DNA of 64,000 nt from Archangium gephyra (GTDB taxonomy: Bacteria; Myxococcota; Myxococcia; Myxococcales; Myxococcaceae): positions 46,001 through 110,000 of the forward strand of contig NZ_CP011509.1 in the NCBI RefSeq assembly GCF_001027285.1, given 5' to 3'. Within the stretch, counting starts at the first letter, position 1. The number at the start of each line of letters is the position of its first letter. Position numbers and translations under genes: made by a program. This document shows positions 18,001 through 25,998 of the stretch, one piece after another. The notes below the pieces were generated by a model. That model saw only the letters and a list, made by a program, of their open reading frames with translations, searched no databases and was not told where the DNA came from.

Positions 18001-18129
18001 GCCCGGGCCCGGGTCGAGGTGCCGGCACCGCGCGCAGCCCTCGCGATGCGCCGCGAGCTCGCGCAGCGTCCGTGCTGGCAGCGTGCCCAGGCTCCAGGCC
18101 CGCCATGTCTCCAGGTCCGGGCAGTCCAT
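15055..18129 (-). CDS. Serine/threonine protein kinase with zinc-finger-like N-terminus and C-terminal TPRs
   Basis: 1024 residues from ATG 18129, with GAGGAGGGG just upstream. Residues 28-37 carry H28, C32, C35 and H37, like an anti-sigma zinc finger. The kinase domain spans about 73-330: glycine loop GSGGMG 81-86, K103, catalytic HRDFKPDN 196-203, DFG 216-218, and activation-loop end APEVLAGRPADAR. A single transmembrane helix lies at about 334-352. The remaining 650 residues are extracytoplasmic-side or cytosolic TPRs (for example LGPEHPDVGASLHVLGATVR) of the kinesin-light-chain type. A complete catalytic set predicts an active enzyme. It is divergent from an FHA-domain sigma-54 activator 150 bp away, an attractive substrate or reader of its phosphothreonine. 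Confidence 0.9.
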   Translation of the reverse strand: MDCPDLETWRAWSLGTLPARTLRELAAHREGCARCRHLDPGPGAATADDVSVATGEGLRPVSRPLMRGTSVGRYVVLEPVGSGGMGVVYAAYDPKLDRKVALKLVRTDADVPGAARQQRLLQEAQALARLSHPNVVSVHDAGSYLRDQVFLAMEFVDGGTLRDWLKDGPRAWRDTVQVFLQAGRGLAAAHAAGLVHRDFKPDNVLLGGDGRARVTDFGLALLHAEVEREGAGGAPVVGTRGYQAPEVLAGRPADARADQFSFCVALYEALHGRRPFDDGFDAPPAPSSALRIPARVRRVLRRGLSLEPRERYPSLDALLQELTRDASATHARRLGLGALVLAVLTGVGLFPYQRWREERLCAESASLAGLWDDARREAAARAFSALGRPFALEAWKRAGPLLDTYARDWAAQTRDNCEATRVRATQPEEDYHLRDTCLQRRRDELRALGELLAQADDEVAGKVMQAVQSLSPVSQCGPGAAGAPAAVREPGESAPALWAQVARARVLRAAGRYTQGIALAKDAAERAAPGSPLQAEALLWLGVLWSAGGDARAAEKSLDEALLAAARSRQRELEAWAWIHLINAVGVQQGRVEDGQRSARHADAVLESLGRPARQEMALSMFLGQLSWRAGKPVEALRYLERTLALQEKELGPEHVDLALTLNTMAVVQLGQTRLAEARKTSERALALRERLLGPEHPDVGASLHVLGATVRQMDELPTALALTQRALGLRERALGPDHPEVAASANNAAIILTELGRLEESRPLLLRTLSIRERVQGPEHPETGTALNGLGVLAFLQHDNEEALRYFQRSLAIKEKSLGKEHLSVALAVCNIAIVLHRLGRDPEALAWHQRALDLRLKAFGERHDDVAYSLAERGEVYRALGRLPEAWDDYARALRIYRALGREKVSTMAAPLRGMAEVHLARGHGPEAVALFEEALKLLESIPATAQDIAEARFALARGRYATGRRAESLAGAHQARVELESVGEAGQHSLAQVRAWLARHERRTAAPGPAATARSGGEARR

Positions 18130-18279
18130 GCGTCCCCTCCTCAGGGAGTTCCCTTCCCCGGAAGCTGACACGGAAGGAGCGTCCCGCGACAGCCCGCCCG
18201 GCACCCGCTCCGGGAGTGTGGCCGGGCGGGTGGCCTCCATGTGACTGGCGGGGCCCGAGCCGCCTGTGCCAGCCTCCGC

Positions 18280-19596
18280 ATGATGCGAACGGGTCTGGAG
18301 ACGCAGGAGGACAGCCAGCGGGAGCCGGCCGCGCCGGAGCCACCCCGGCCCGGGCTCGTCTTCGTCTTCTCCGGCGGCGCGCCACTGTTCCGCCCCGTCC
18401 CCCTCCCCCGCGGCCGGCGGGTGCTGGGGCGCGAGGGCGCGGGCGAGCTGCCGCTGCCGGACGAGCGCCTGTCCCGACAGCACGCGGAGGTGAGCCGCGA
18501 GGGCCCGCACTGGCACGTCGAGGACCTGGGCAGCCGCAACGGGACGTTCGTGGATGGCGAGCAGGTGACGGGCCGCCGCACCTTCAGCAACCCCCGCGTG
18601 CTGCGGCTGGGCAACACGCTGGCCCTCTTCCGGGACGACGTGCGCCCCCTGGCCGGCGCGGACGTCGTCCGCGGTCCGGACGTGGTGCGGGGCCCCACGT
18701 TCCACGCGGTGCTGGAGCAGGTGGCCCCGGCCGCCCTGGCCGGAGAGACGCTGCTCATCACCGGAGAGAGCGGCACGGGCAAGGAGCTGGCCGCGCGCGC
18801 CTACCACCAGGCCGGCCCCAACGCGCGGGGGCGCTTCGTCGCCATCAACTGCGCCGCCGTTCCCGCCAGCGTCGCCGAGCGGCTGCTCTTCGGCTCGCGG
18901 CGCGGCGCGTACTCGGGCGCGGAGGCGGACGCGGAGGGCTACGTGCAGGCCGCGGACCGGGGCGTCCTCTTCCTCGACGAGGTGGCGGAGCTGTCAGCCG
19001 AGGTCCAGGCCAAGCTGCTGCGCGTGCTGGAGACACGCGAGGTGCTGGCACTGGGGGCCTCGCGGGCGCAGCCGGTGGACTTGCGGGTGTGCTCGGCCAC
19101 GCACCGGGACTTGCGCGCCGCCGTGGCCGCCGGCCAGTTCCGCGCGGACCTCTACCACCGGCTGGCCCAGGCCCGCGTGCGCCTGCCGCCCCTGCGCGAG
19201 CGTCTGGAGGAGGTACCCTGGCTGCTCGCGCATGCGCTCGGGGACGCCCCCACGCCCGCCCTCCACGCCACCTTCGTCGAGGCCTGCCTGTTCCGCCCCT
19301 GGCCCGGCAACGTGCGCGAGCTGCTCGGCGAGGCCCGGCGCGCGGCACGCGAGGCCACCGCTTCCGCCACCCGCTCCCTGCGCGCGGAGCACCTGGACGC
19401 GGAGGCGGGCCTGCCGCTGGAAGGCCCCACCGGGGCCGCGGCCGCCTCCCCTGCCCCGGCGGCTCCGGACCGCGCCACGCTGGAGGCCACGCTGGCCGCG
19501 CACGGCGGCAACGTCAGCGCCGCGGCGCGCGCCCTGGGGCTGCACCGGACGCAGGTGTACCGGCTGATGCAGCGCTGGGGCCTGGGCACTCCGTAG
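18280..19596 (+). CDS. FHA-domain sigma-54-dependent transcriptional activator
   Basis: 438 residues from ATG 18280; ATG 18283 and GTG 18241 are alternatives. The FHA domain (about 46-115) has RRVLGREG, LSRQHAEV and SRNGTFVDG, the phosphothreonine-binding loops. The AAA+ domain has Walker A GESGTGK 162-168 and Walker B VLFLDE 229-234. The sigma-54 contact loop reads GAYSGA (209-214) instead of the usual GAFTGA. A Fis-type helix-turn-helix ends the protein (NVSAAARALGLHRTQVYRLM). FHA-linked activators of this type are numerous in myxobacteria and couple Hanks kinases to development and secondary metabolism. The divergent kinase is the obvious upstream partner. The Phe-to-Tyr and Thr-to-Ser changes are conservative but worth noting. 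Confidence 0.9.
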   Translation: MMRTGLETQEDSQREPAAPEPPRPGLVFVFSGGAPLFRPVPLPRGRRVLGREGAGELPLPDERLSRQHAEVSREGPHWHVEDLGSRNGTFVDGEQVTGRRTFSNPRVLRLGNTLALFRDDVRPLAGADVVRGPDVVRGPTFHAVLEQVAPAALAGETLLITGESGTGKELAARAYHQAGPNARGRFVAINCAAVPASVAERLLFGSRRGAYSGAEADAEGYVQAADRGVLFLDEVAELSAEVQAKLLRVLETREVLALGASRAQPVDLRVCSATHRDLRAAVAAGQFRADLYHRLAQARVRLPPLRERLEEVPWLLAHALGDAPTPALHATFVEACLFRPWPGNVRELLGEARRAAREATASATRSLRAEHLDAEAGLPLEGPTGAAAASPAPAAPDRATLEATLAAHGGNVSAAARALGLHRTQVYRLMQRWGLGTP

Positions 19597-19610
19597 ACAG
19601 CGCTCGGACC

Positions 19611-19673
19611 CGAAAGGGTGTCAGAGAATTCGGGTGACGCGCCCGGGCACGACACGCGGCGGAAAAGAGAAGA
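19611..19673. repeat. Solitary REP element (RAYT 3'-end type)
   Basis: The core GTGTCAGAGAATTC at 19618-19631 is followed by GGGTGACGCGCCC...CACGACACGCGGCGGAAAAG, almost the same tract as at 8391 and 31754. It begins 15 bp after the stop codon of the FHA activator gene, a typical REP position just past a gene end. Confidence 0.75.
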
Positions 19674-19715
19674 GCTGACGGCTGGGGCCCATGGAAAAGC
19701 AAGAGGCCGGAGCCG

Positions 19716-19990
19716 CTAGAACAGGACGACCCTGGCGCCCTCGGAGATCTTCTCATAGAGGGCGGCGATGTCCGGCGTGTGCATCACCACGCCCCCCAGG
19801 ACAACCGGCCGCCCGTCTCCTCCCGCGTCCAGGGCCTTACCCAGCCATGGAAGCGGGCGGAGGGTCCCGTGAAGGTGCCCCGGTGCTTCTGCTCCGGCAG
19901 GAGGAGGCCCAGAGCCCACCTCACGGCGAGGCAGGGGAGCGGGGACGAGGACCTGGATTCACTCCGCAGTATACACGCGGGGCTGTTCAC
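19716..19990 (-). pseudogene. Decayed L,D-transpeptidase-like C-terminus
   Basis: Two minus-strand frames together read like the end of a YkuD-type enzyme: a proximal part WALGLLLPEQKHRGTFTG in one frame, then WLGKALDAGGDGRPVVLGG and VVMHTPDIAALYEKISEGAR in another. The HGT and VVMHTPDIAALY pieces recall the segment around the catalytic SHGC of L,D-transpeptidases, but the cysteine position reads Gly. No upstream catalytic part is present. I read this as a frameshifted remnant left beside the M23 peptidase gene. Similarity is by eye only. Confidence 0.4.
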
Positions 19991-21296
19991 CTCCCCCCAG
20001 GGAGACGGCGTCGATCGGCCCGGACGCCTGCGTCCCGGTCGCCATCCTCGTCCAGCTGCCATTCATGACGGCCGTCTGGTACAGGTTCCCGGCTTCAGCG
20101 GTGAACACCTGCGGCCATCCACCGCCCATGTTCAGTGCCGACAAAGTCGCGCCGGGCGCAATCCCGATACCCGTCGACATCGTCACCCACTGCGTGCTCG
20201 TGGCCCAGATCTGATGGAGCTGCCCGTTCAGCACGGTCATCACCTGGGGTGCGCTGCCCCCCATGTATACCGCCTCGAACGCGTCGCCGACCGGCTGCCC
20301 GGTCGACCCGATGTGCCAGGCGCCGCCGCCCGTCCACACCTGGTACAGCGTTCCACCCTGATTGATCATCGCCTGGATCGATTTGTCCGCCATCACCACG
20401 GCGGAGACCTTGCCCGTCGTGTGGATGCCGGTCCAACCCTTCTGCCATCCGTTCGAATCGCCCCAGATGTGCATGAGCCGGCCATCCTCCACCGCGAGGA
20501 TCTGCGGCGACGCCTGCCCGACATTCACGGCGGACATGCTCGTGGCGTTCAATGCGAGCCCGGAGTTGAGGGTGATCCACCGTCCACCGTTCACGAACGT
20601 GTGCCAGAGATAGCCTCCAGAACTGCTGAGGATGTCACCCCATCCACGCCCCATGTTCACGGTCGTGAAGACAGTCGAGAAGATCTGCTGCGCCGTGCTC
20701 ATCTTCTTCCACTCGCTCCCGTGTACCGCCGTCTCGTGGATCGTCCTTGGCACGTTGGACTGGAGCCCGGGAAAGTCCATGGGGATCGCGTAGCCCCTCG
20801 TCACCGTCTGGCCGCACGAGTAGCCCTGGTTCGCGATGTTCGCCCCGTCCCGCTTGAGCTCGAAATGCAGGTGCGCTCCGAATGAGTTACCGGTGTTGCC
20901 GATGAGGCCGATCGTCTGGCCCTTCGTCACCGTCTGGTTCAATGCAACGGCTGGAGCCTGCTGCATGTGCGCGTAGAGCGTCGTGTAGCCGGACGCGTGT
21001 GTGATGATCACATAGTTGCCATAGCCTGACGTGCCGAAGTTGACGATGCGAGTGGTGACGATCCCGTCGTACGTGGCCACGATGGGCGCGCCCGCCGGGC
21101 CCGCGATGTCGATTCCCGCGTGCGTCGGCCTGGGATCGGAGGGGCAACCGCCGACCAGATACGTGACCCGCCCCGAGGCCGGCTGGATCATCGCCGCGTA
21201 GTCGGCCCGGGCCGGCGACGCGCCGACGAGCGTTGCCGCGATGATCCCAAACACTGCCAGAGTCGCCGTGAAGCGCCCACGTACCGCGAAGTGCAT
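19959..21296 (-). CDS. Secreted M23 (LytM) endopeptidase with C-terminal beta-propeller
   Basis: 445 residues from ATG 21296, with GGGAG 6 bases upstream. A signal peptide (ATLAVFGIIAATLVGASPARA) precedes the M23 domain. The zinc ligands are H59 and D63 (THAGIDIAG) and H144, with H142 catalytic (AHLHFELKR). YGNYVIITHASGYTTLYAHM is the typical central strand pair. Residues 200-445 are five or more repeats of about 45 residues with a GGxxPQVxTxxxGxLxQIW pattern, like tachylectin/PLL-type sugar-binding propellers. It should cleave peptidoglycan cross-bridges, with the propeller holding it on a surface glycan. A role in prey lysis is plausible. Base usage is less GC-rich at wobble positions than in the neighbours, so transfer is possible. 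Confidence 0.85.
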   Translation of the reverse strand: MHFAVRGRFTATLAVFGIIAATLVGASPARADYAAMIQPASGRVTYLVGGCPSDPRPTHAGIDIAGPAGAPIVATYDGIVTTRIVNFGTSGYGNYVIITHASGYTTLYAHMQQAPAVALNQTVTKGQTIGLIGNTGNSFGAHLHFELKRDGANIANQGYSCGQTVTRGYAIPMDFPGLQSNVPRTIHETAVHGSEWKKMSTAQQIFSTVFTTVNMGRGWGDILSSSGGYLWHTFVNGGRWITLNSGLALNATSMSAVNVGQASPQILAVEDGRLMHIWGDSNGWQKGWTGIHTTGKVSAVVMADKSIQAMINQGGTLYQVWTGGGAWHIGSTGQPVGDAFEAVYMGGSAPQVMTVLNGQLHQIWATSTQWVTMSTGIGIAPGATLSALNMGGGWPQVFTAEAGNLYQTAVMNGSWTRMATGTQASGPIDAVSLGGGEQPRVYTAE

Positions 21297-21381
21297 ACGA
21301 GCTCCCGTTTCATCCAATGCAAGGAAGTCCGGGACACTATCGAGTGCCTGCGAGCGCGAACAAGGCTTGATTGCCTTGCCA

Positions 21382-21497
21382 CGGGAAGGGTGTCAGACGA
21401 TTCGTGGAACCTCGGGAAGGGTGTCGGGAAGGGTGTCGGGAAGGGTGTCAAAGAATTCGAGCGACACCACGTGGAACGACACGTGGCGGAAAGGAGA
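21382..21497. repeat. REP cluster at the 3' side of RAYT copy 1
   Basis: Cores at 21390-21403 (GTGTCAGACGATTC) and 21445-21458 (GTGTCAAAGAATTC), with three partial GGGAAGGGTGTCG units between them. The second core contains the transposase stop codon on the minus strand. Confidence 0.75.
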
Positions 21498-22525
21498 AGA
21501 GAGGAAAACACGCCGAGAAGTCCCCTCGCCTCCACCGAGCCGCCGCCTCTCGGAACGCCGCGACGAAGGCCCGGTACTGCTCACGCAACTGCTTCAAGGC
21601 CTGGCGCGTCGAGGCATGCCCCAACGGCCGCGGGCTGCGCTTGAGGTGCTCGGGCCGGGTATGCGGGTGCTGGGCCCGCACGGCCCGGGCCCCCAACACA
21701 GTCGTGTTCCGTGCTCGAGCCTCGGCTTCCACCCCCTCCACCAGTCTCCGCACCGCTCTCTGCCTCGCCTCCTCCCCCAACCCTTCCCAGCACGGCAGGG
21801 GCGCTACCTCCAACTCCACCGGCTCGGCGAGTTCCTCGGCGAAGCGCCCCTCCCCCGCTGCCCTGTCCTCGCTCCCCCTCTTGCTCCAGCGCTTCGTCCA
21901 GTTGAACCACTGGAACACTCGCCTCGCCGGCCCCAGCAGCTGCGCCAGACACGTGAGTCCCGGCCACTCGGCACTCCTCTCCACCAAACCCTCCTTCACT
22001 CCATGGGCCAGCACGTAGCGCAGCCGTCCCACCAGCGCCGTGTCGTCCAGCACCGGCTCCGCTGAGTAGCGTCTCTCCCAGAAGCCTCCTCTCCAGTCCA
22101 CCAACCGTCCCACCTTCTTGGACAGGTTGGCTCGCAGGTACTGCATGAAGGAGGCGAGCGCCGCGCCTCGGCTCCACACCAGCAGGTGGAAATGGTTGGA
22201 AGTGAAGGTGAAGGCATGCAGCCGGACGTTGCCGCCGCTCTGTTGGACGGCCCGCGCCAGCACCCCTCCCACCACCTCGTTCACCTCCGCGCTGGGCCGC
22301 AGCAGCAGCCGTCCCTGGTAACACCGGGACGTCACGAAGTAGTAGCCCTCCTCTTGGAACATCCTCAGTGGCCAGCCCATCCCCTTCCCCTCCGTACACT
22401 CCGCGAGCTCGATGCACCCCTCGGGCCAATCGCAACTCCTCGGAAAGACTCAGAGGCCGCTGGGTTCTCCCGTCCACGCCAGCTCTCGTTCTCCCTCACC
22501 TCCCTCTTTTCGAGTCCTTTGACAC
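21445..22525 (-). mobile_element. RAYT/REP unit, copy 1 (1081 bp)
   Basis: The unit runs from the core at 21445-21458 to the core at 22512-22525 and contains one Y1 transposase gene plus a 132-bp leader. Copy 2 (31754-32834) has exactly the same length and the same internal distances, so the two cores look like the real ends of a transposing unit. No target-site duplication is expected for this transposase class, and none was seen. Confidence 0.7.
21448..22380 (-). CDS. REP-associated tyrosine transposase (Y1/HUH), copy 1
   Basis: 310 residues starting MGWPLRMFQEEG. The HUH motif is H63-F-H65 (SNHFHLLVW), and the probable catalytic tyrosine is Y122 in RYVLAHGVKEGLVE, the place where related enzymes read YIxxNPVxAGLV. 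A long C-terminal region after about residue 150 is rich in Arg/Glu and has no recognised domain. Such RAYT proteins nick single-stranded REP hairpins and are considered domesticated relatives of IS200/IS605 transposases. The last residues (RVVPRGVARIL) and the stop codon are encoded by the flanking REP sequence itself. Compared with copy 2 it differs at scattered positions only (for example LARAV versus LAKAV, VWSRGAALAS versus VWTRGVELAA). Confidence 0.85.
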   Translation of the reverse strand: MGWPLRMFQEEGYYFVTSRCYQGRLLLRPSAEVNEVVGGVLARAVQQSGGNVRLHAFTFTSNHFHLLVWSRGAALASFMQYLRANLSKKVGRLVDWRGGFWERRYSAEPVLDDTALVGRLRYVLAHGVKEGLVERSAEWPGLTCLAQLLGPARRVFQWFNWTKRWSKRGSEDRAAGEGRFAEELAEPVELEVAPLPCWEGLGEEARQRAVRRLVEGVEAEARARNTTVLGARAVRAQHPHTRPEHLKRSPRPLGHASTRQALKQLREQYRAFVAAFREAAARWRRGDFSACFPLFSFPPRVVPRGVARIL

Positions 22526-22745
22526 CGTCTCCGGGACACCGTCTCCGGCTCACCTCTCCGGCTCACCTCCCTCTTTTCGAGTCCTTTGACACCGTCTCCG
22601 GCTCTCGTTCTCGCGCACCTCCCTCTTTTCGAGTCCTTTGACACCGTCTCCTCCGGACACCTTCTCCGGGGAGTCCTTTGACACCTTCTCCGGGGACACC
22701 GTCTCCGGGCCCTCTTTTCGAGTCCTTTGACACCGTCTCCGCACT
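22506..22745. repeat. REP array, type B (five cores)
   Basis: Five copies of GAGTCCTTTGACACC start at 22512, 22579, 22631, 22671 and 22720. They are separated by short CGTCTCCGG-type linkers and three are preceded by CTCTTTTC. On the opposite strand each core reads GTGTCAAAGGACTC. The array fills the whole gap between the transposase leader and the stop of the DJ-1 family gene. Confidence 0.8.
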
Positions 22746-22751
22746 TCCGGC

Positions 22752-23453
22752 TCACGGGAGCAGCTTCGCCATCAGTTCCGGCCTGCCCTCGAGGATCTTC
22801 TGGATGGCGGAGGCATAGGGGGTGAGCAGGGCGCGCTTGAGCCCACTCCGCTCGACCTGGTCCCAGTCCACCGCGCCGAAGGGCGGCTTGGGGTCGTACT
22901 CGATGATAGCCTGGATGTTCCGGGCGACGGTGTCCCCGGCAAGCCGCGCGGCCAGGGCCAGCCCCATGTCGATCCCCGCCGATACACCGGCGGCCGTGAT
23001 GACCCGGCCATCCTCGACCCAGCGCTCACGCGTGGCCCGGGCACCGAACCGGTCGAGCGAGTCCAGGAAGGACCAGTGCGTGGTGGCCTTGCGGCCCTCG
23101 AGCAGCCCGGCCGCCGCGAGGATGAGCGAGCCGGTGCATACGGAGGCCAGCACCTCGGCGGTGGCCCCCGCCGAGCGGACGTAGGCCATGAACGCGTCGT
23201 TCGTCATGGCCTGGATGGGGCCCAGCAGCCCACCCGGCAGCACGAGCGCGAAGGGCACTGGCACCTCGGCGAACGTGCGCTCCGGAACGATGCGCATCCC
23301 GAGATCGGTCGTGATGGGCTCCAGGCGCTCACCGACCGTGACGACCTCGAACGGCCCGAAGTTCTCCAGGGGCTTGAGCACCTGGAGCGGCCCCACGAGA
23401 TCCAACGGCGTCACCTCCGGGTACACGACGAACGCGATGACCTTCTTGTGCAT
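22752..23453 (-). CDS. DJ-1/PfpI family protein (isonitrile hydratase-like)
   Basis: 233 residues from ATG 23453 (MHKKVIAFVVYPEVTPLDL). It has the class I glutamine-amidotransferase-like fold: the nucleophile elbow SVCTGSLILAAAGLL with C106, an upstream acidic residue region near E17, and TTHW at 124-127, as in AraC-linked GATase proteins and isonitrile hydratases. VSAGIDMGLALAARLAG near residue 160 is also conserved in that subgroup. The likely activity is hydration of an isonitrile or glyoxal/amidase-type chemistry in the cytosol; the exact substrate is unknown. The long in-frame upstream extension is rejected as non-coding: it is Gly/Arg/Pro-rich and has no support. Confidence 0.8.
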   Translation of the reverse strand: MHKKVIAFVVYPEVTPLDLVGPLQVLKPLENFGPFEVVTVGERLEPITTDLGMRIVPERTFAEVPVPFALVLPGGLLGPIQAMTNDAFMAYVRSAGATAEVLASVCTGSLILAAAGLLEGRKATTHWSFLDSLDRFGARATRERWVEDGRVITAAGVSAGIDMGLALAARLAGDTVARNIQAIIEYDPKPPFGAVDWDQVERSGLKRALLTPYASAIQKILEGRPELMAKLLP

Positions 23454-24165
23454 GTGCCTTCTCCCTCTGCTGGTTCGGGGCCCGACTGGCCGCCGGGCCT
23501 CCGTGATGAAACCCTGATGAAGATCGTAACCCGGCGTAAGGAAAGGACGCCGCGAGTGGACCAGGCGGGGTGTTGAGCCTCGAGCCGTCACGCCGCCAAC
23601 GAGGCCCACGCCCCTGCTGCCTCCCCTGCGGGGCCACCTGGGCCGGCGTGTACCCACTCCAGCACGGCGCACAGCCCGCGTGGCACCCGTCAGCAGCCCT
23701 CCTCTTCCCCTCGCCTCCGGCCCTCCCCCTCCACAGGGCCCCCATCCCGCCTGGACGCGGATTGACGTCGAGCGCGGGTCCGAGAACATGCGGAAGGGCT
23801 TGCTCACCCCGGCTGCCCAGGGCCCTGGCCCGTAGCTCGAGGCCAACACGCTCGGGCTCGAGCTCCCACCAGATCCTGGAAGCCATTGCCGTTCCCCATT
23901 CCCGCCATTGTGGAGCGCCTCTCCCGCTCGGAAGCTCAGCTCTTGGGTGTCGCCGGTGAGCGACGGGTGGCTGGACTGGCGTTGCCCACTGAGAGATGGA
24001 GGGCAGCGCCTGTTTTGTGACGGCCCAGGCGGGTGTCCCCCAGCCGTCCCGCGGGAGTGGCGGATCACAAGGCCACGCCCGGACTCAGCCCAGAGGAGGA
24101 CCATCCACCGTCTGGAGCAGCCCCGCCGCGCCTGAACCTCCCGGGCCTGCTCCGAGGAGCCATTC
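23454..24165. other. Intergenic region of about 700 bp without a supported gene
   Basis: It separates the minus-strand DJ-1 gene from the plus-strand four-gene operon at 24166 and so should hold both promoters. Open frames here have the composition of random high-GC sequence. The tract TTGACGTCGAGCGCGGGTC at 23762 resembles TCAACGTGGAGCGCGGGTC at 30808, upstream of another minus-strand gene. No other structure was seen. Confidence 0.5.
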
Positions 24166-25953
24166 ATGAGTCAGCAAGCCGTGCCGATCGAGCCCCATGA
24201 GACGCTGTACCTGCCCCTGCGGCGCCGCTTCAGGCGCGAGTATGAGACCACCCCCGAGGGCACCCGGGAGCTGCGCCTCTTCTTCGGCCTCAAGGAGCTC
24301 ACGTTCGATGAGCCGGAGCTGTTCTCCTTCGGCGAGACGCTGATCGAGCAGGACCAGTTCATGGCGGGCAGCGCCACCACCTGGAGCTCGGGTGAGCCCC
24401 ATCCCTGGGAGCGCGTGAGGCAACTGCTCGAGACCCTGTTGGCCGAGGACATCCTCTCGCGCGAGCCCCCGAAGCCACCTGCTGGCGAGGGTGACCAGCA
24501 TCGGAGATTCCTGGCGGCCGAGGCCCTGCGGAAGGCGCCCACCGAGCCCCTGTGGTGGAACCCGGACTGCCCGAAGGTCATGGAGCGGTTGACGGGGCGG
24601 CCGCTGGAGCTGGGGTTCCTCGAAGCGGTGCTCCCGGTGCATCGCATCGCACACCCGGCACTCGACGCGGAGGGACGCCACGTCGGGGAGATGAACGTCT
24701 TCCCGGATGTCATGCGCATGAAGCTTCCGACGGAGTGGCGCCCGTGCCCCTATCCGGGCAGCCGTTATCGGGACGATGCGATGATGAACGTGACGGCGCT
24801 CAGGTCGATGACGCGGCACTGGACGCCCGTGTTGCAGGGAACGCTCGCGGTTCGCGAGGAGTTCCTGCGCCGTCATTCCCTGCTCCCGGACGGGAGCTGG
24901 CGCGTCGGGGATCTTCATGCCCTGGCCTGCTCCGTGCTGGCCCTGCCGACCCTGTTGCTGATGCGGGGAAACGAGCCCGTCCCCAACGGTGCGCTGGAGC
25001 CCGTGCTGTCCTCCATGTTCCGGGTGACGGACGGCGTGCGGATGGTGATGTTCACCCTGCTCACCAGCCCGGAGCTGGGGGCGACGTACGACTCGCCCAT
25101 GACGGCATCCGAGCTGCTCCGCATCACGGAACGCAACGGCCTGTTGCTCTCGCCCCGGGGTGTTTGCGCCGGTCCTCCGCATCTGATGGAGGAGTTCCTG
25201 GCGACGCTGCTGGAGGGCAGACCCGTGGCGGGTGCTCCCGCGCCCATGGCGCGGTGGGAGGCGGAGCTCCCCTTGGCGGTGGATTACGGGCTGCTGGGGC
25301 TCCAGCTCTACGTCCTCCAGTACAACCTGTGGAAACACATGACTCCCGCCTACGAAGTGATTCGCGGGGCGTTGCTCGAGGTGGAGGCTGAGCCGGGAGG
25401 GGTCCTGGACCGGCTGCGCGCCCATGTCGAGCGCGACTGGGAGAACCTCGTGGCCATTGGCTTGAACGAGCCCGAGCTCCGGGACCGGCTCGAGGCCGGC
25501 CGTGTTGAGATCTACGAGCACGCTCAGCGCGGCCAGAGGGGTTTCCGGGAGGATGCGCTGCTTCACCTGCGGGACGCCTTCCTCCCCGCGAGGGACGAGG
25601 TGGATGCGAAGGCCCGCCTGCGACTGCGGGAGCTGATCCACTCGAGCGTGGGCTCGTCCTCGAGCGCCTGGAGGGACGTGCTCGATACCGTGGCGGATGC
25701 CGTAGCGGAATTCCTGGCCATCGAGCGCTCGATGATTGCCGCCCTGGAAGCCCTTCAGCGCCAGGTCAATACGTTGCTCCAGCGCCCTCACCCGGCTCGG
25801 AGGTTCTCCAGCGCGGATCTTTCGCTCCATCATGTGCTGCGCGTGGGTGTCATCCGCGTGTTGCCCTACTTGATGGACGTGCTCCGGGATGAACTGGGCA
25901 TCACCGTGGAAAATATGGCGAATCTGACTCGGATTGAGATCACGAACGCCTGA
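24166..25953 (+). CDS. Unrecognised 595-residue protein, first gene of the peptide/protease/MBL operon
   Basis: 595 residues from ATG 24166, preceded by CCGAGGAGCCATTC (GAGGAG 8 bases upstream). I do not recognise a family. It is soluble, has no signal peptide and no transmembrane segment, and is largely helical. The first 100 residues (LYLPLRRRFRREYETT ... WERVRQLLETLLAEDIL) could be a small winged-helix or peptide-binding domain. The middle (RVGDLHALACSVLALPTLLLM, GALEPVLSSMFRVTDGVRMV) is a hydrophobic helical core. The C-terminal 120 residues are helical and probably coiled (AVAEFLAIERSMIAALEALQ). There are few cysteines and no obvious metal site. It ends 45 bp before a 22-codon gene and is followed by a subtilase and an MBL-fold gene, so it may be the sensor or modification partner of that set. 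Confidence 0.75.
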   Translation: MSQQAVPIEPHETLYLPLRRRFRREYETTPEGTRELRLFFGLKELTFDEPELFSFGETLIEQDQFMAGSATTWSSGEPHPWERVRQLLETLLAEDILSREPPKPPAGEGDQHRRFLAAEALRKAPTEPLWWNPDCPKVMERLTGRPLELGFLEAVLPVHRIAHPALDAEGRHVGEMNVFPDVMRMKLPTEWRPCPYPGSRYRDDAMMNVTALRSMTRHWTPVLQGTLAVREEFLRRHSLLPDGSWRVGDLHALACSVLALPTLLLMRGNEPVPNGALEPVLSSMFRVTDGVRMVMFTLLTSPELGATYDSPMTASELLRITERNGLLLSPRGVCAGPPHLMEEFLATLLEGRPVAGAPAPMARWEAELPLAVDYGLLGLQLYVLQYNLWKHMTPAYEVIRGALLEVEAEPGGVLDRLRAHVERDWENLVAIGLNEPELRDRLEAGRVEIYEHAQRGQRGFREDALLHLRDAFLPARDEVDAKARLRLRELIHSSVGSSSSAWRDVLDTVADAVAEFLAIERSMIAALEALQRQVNTLLQRPHPARRFSSADLSLHHVLRVGVIRVLPYLMDVLRDELGITVENMANLTRIEITNA

Positions 25954-25998
25954 CCCACACTCAGTCAAAGAGAACGCAGTACAACAAGGAGCAAACAC

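Noticed and set aside
23570..23959. A 129-codon frame in the DJ-1/operon intergenic region
   Set aside because: Composition (Pro/Arg/Ser-rich) and lack of a start signal are those of non-coding high-GC sequence.
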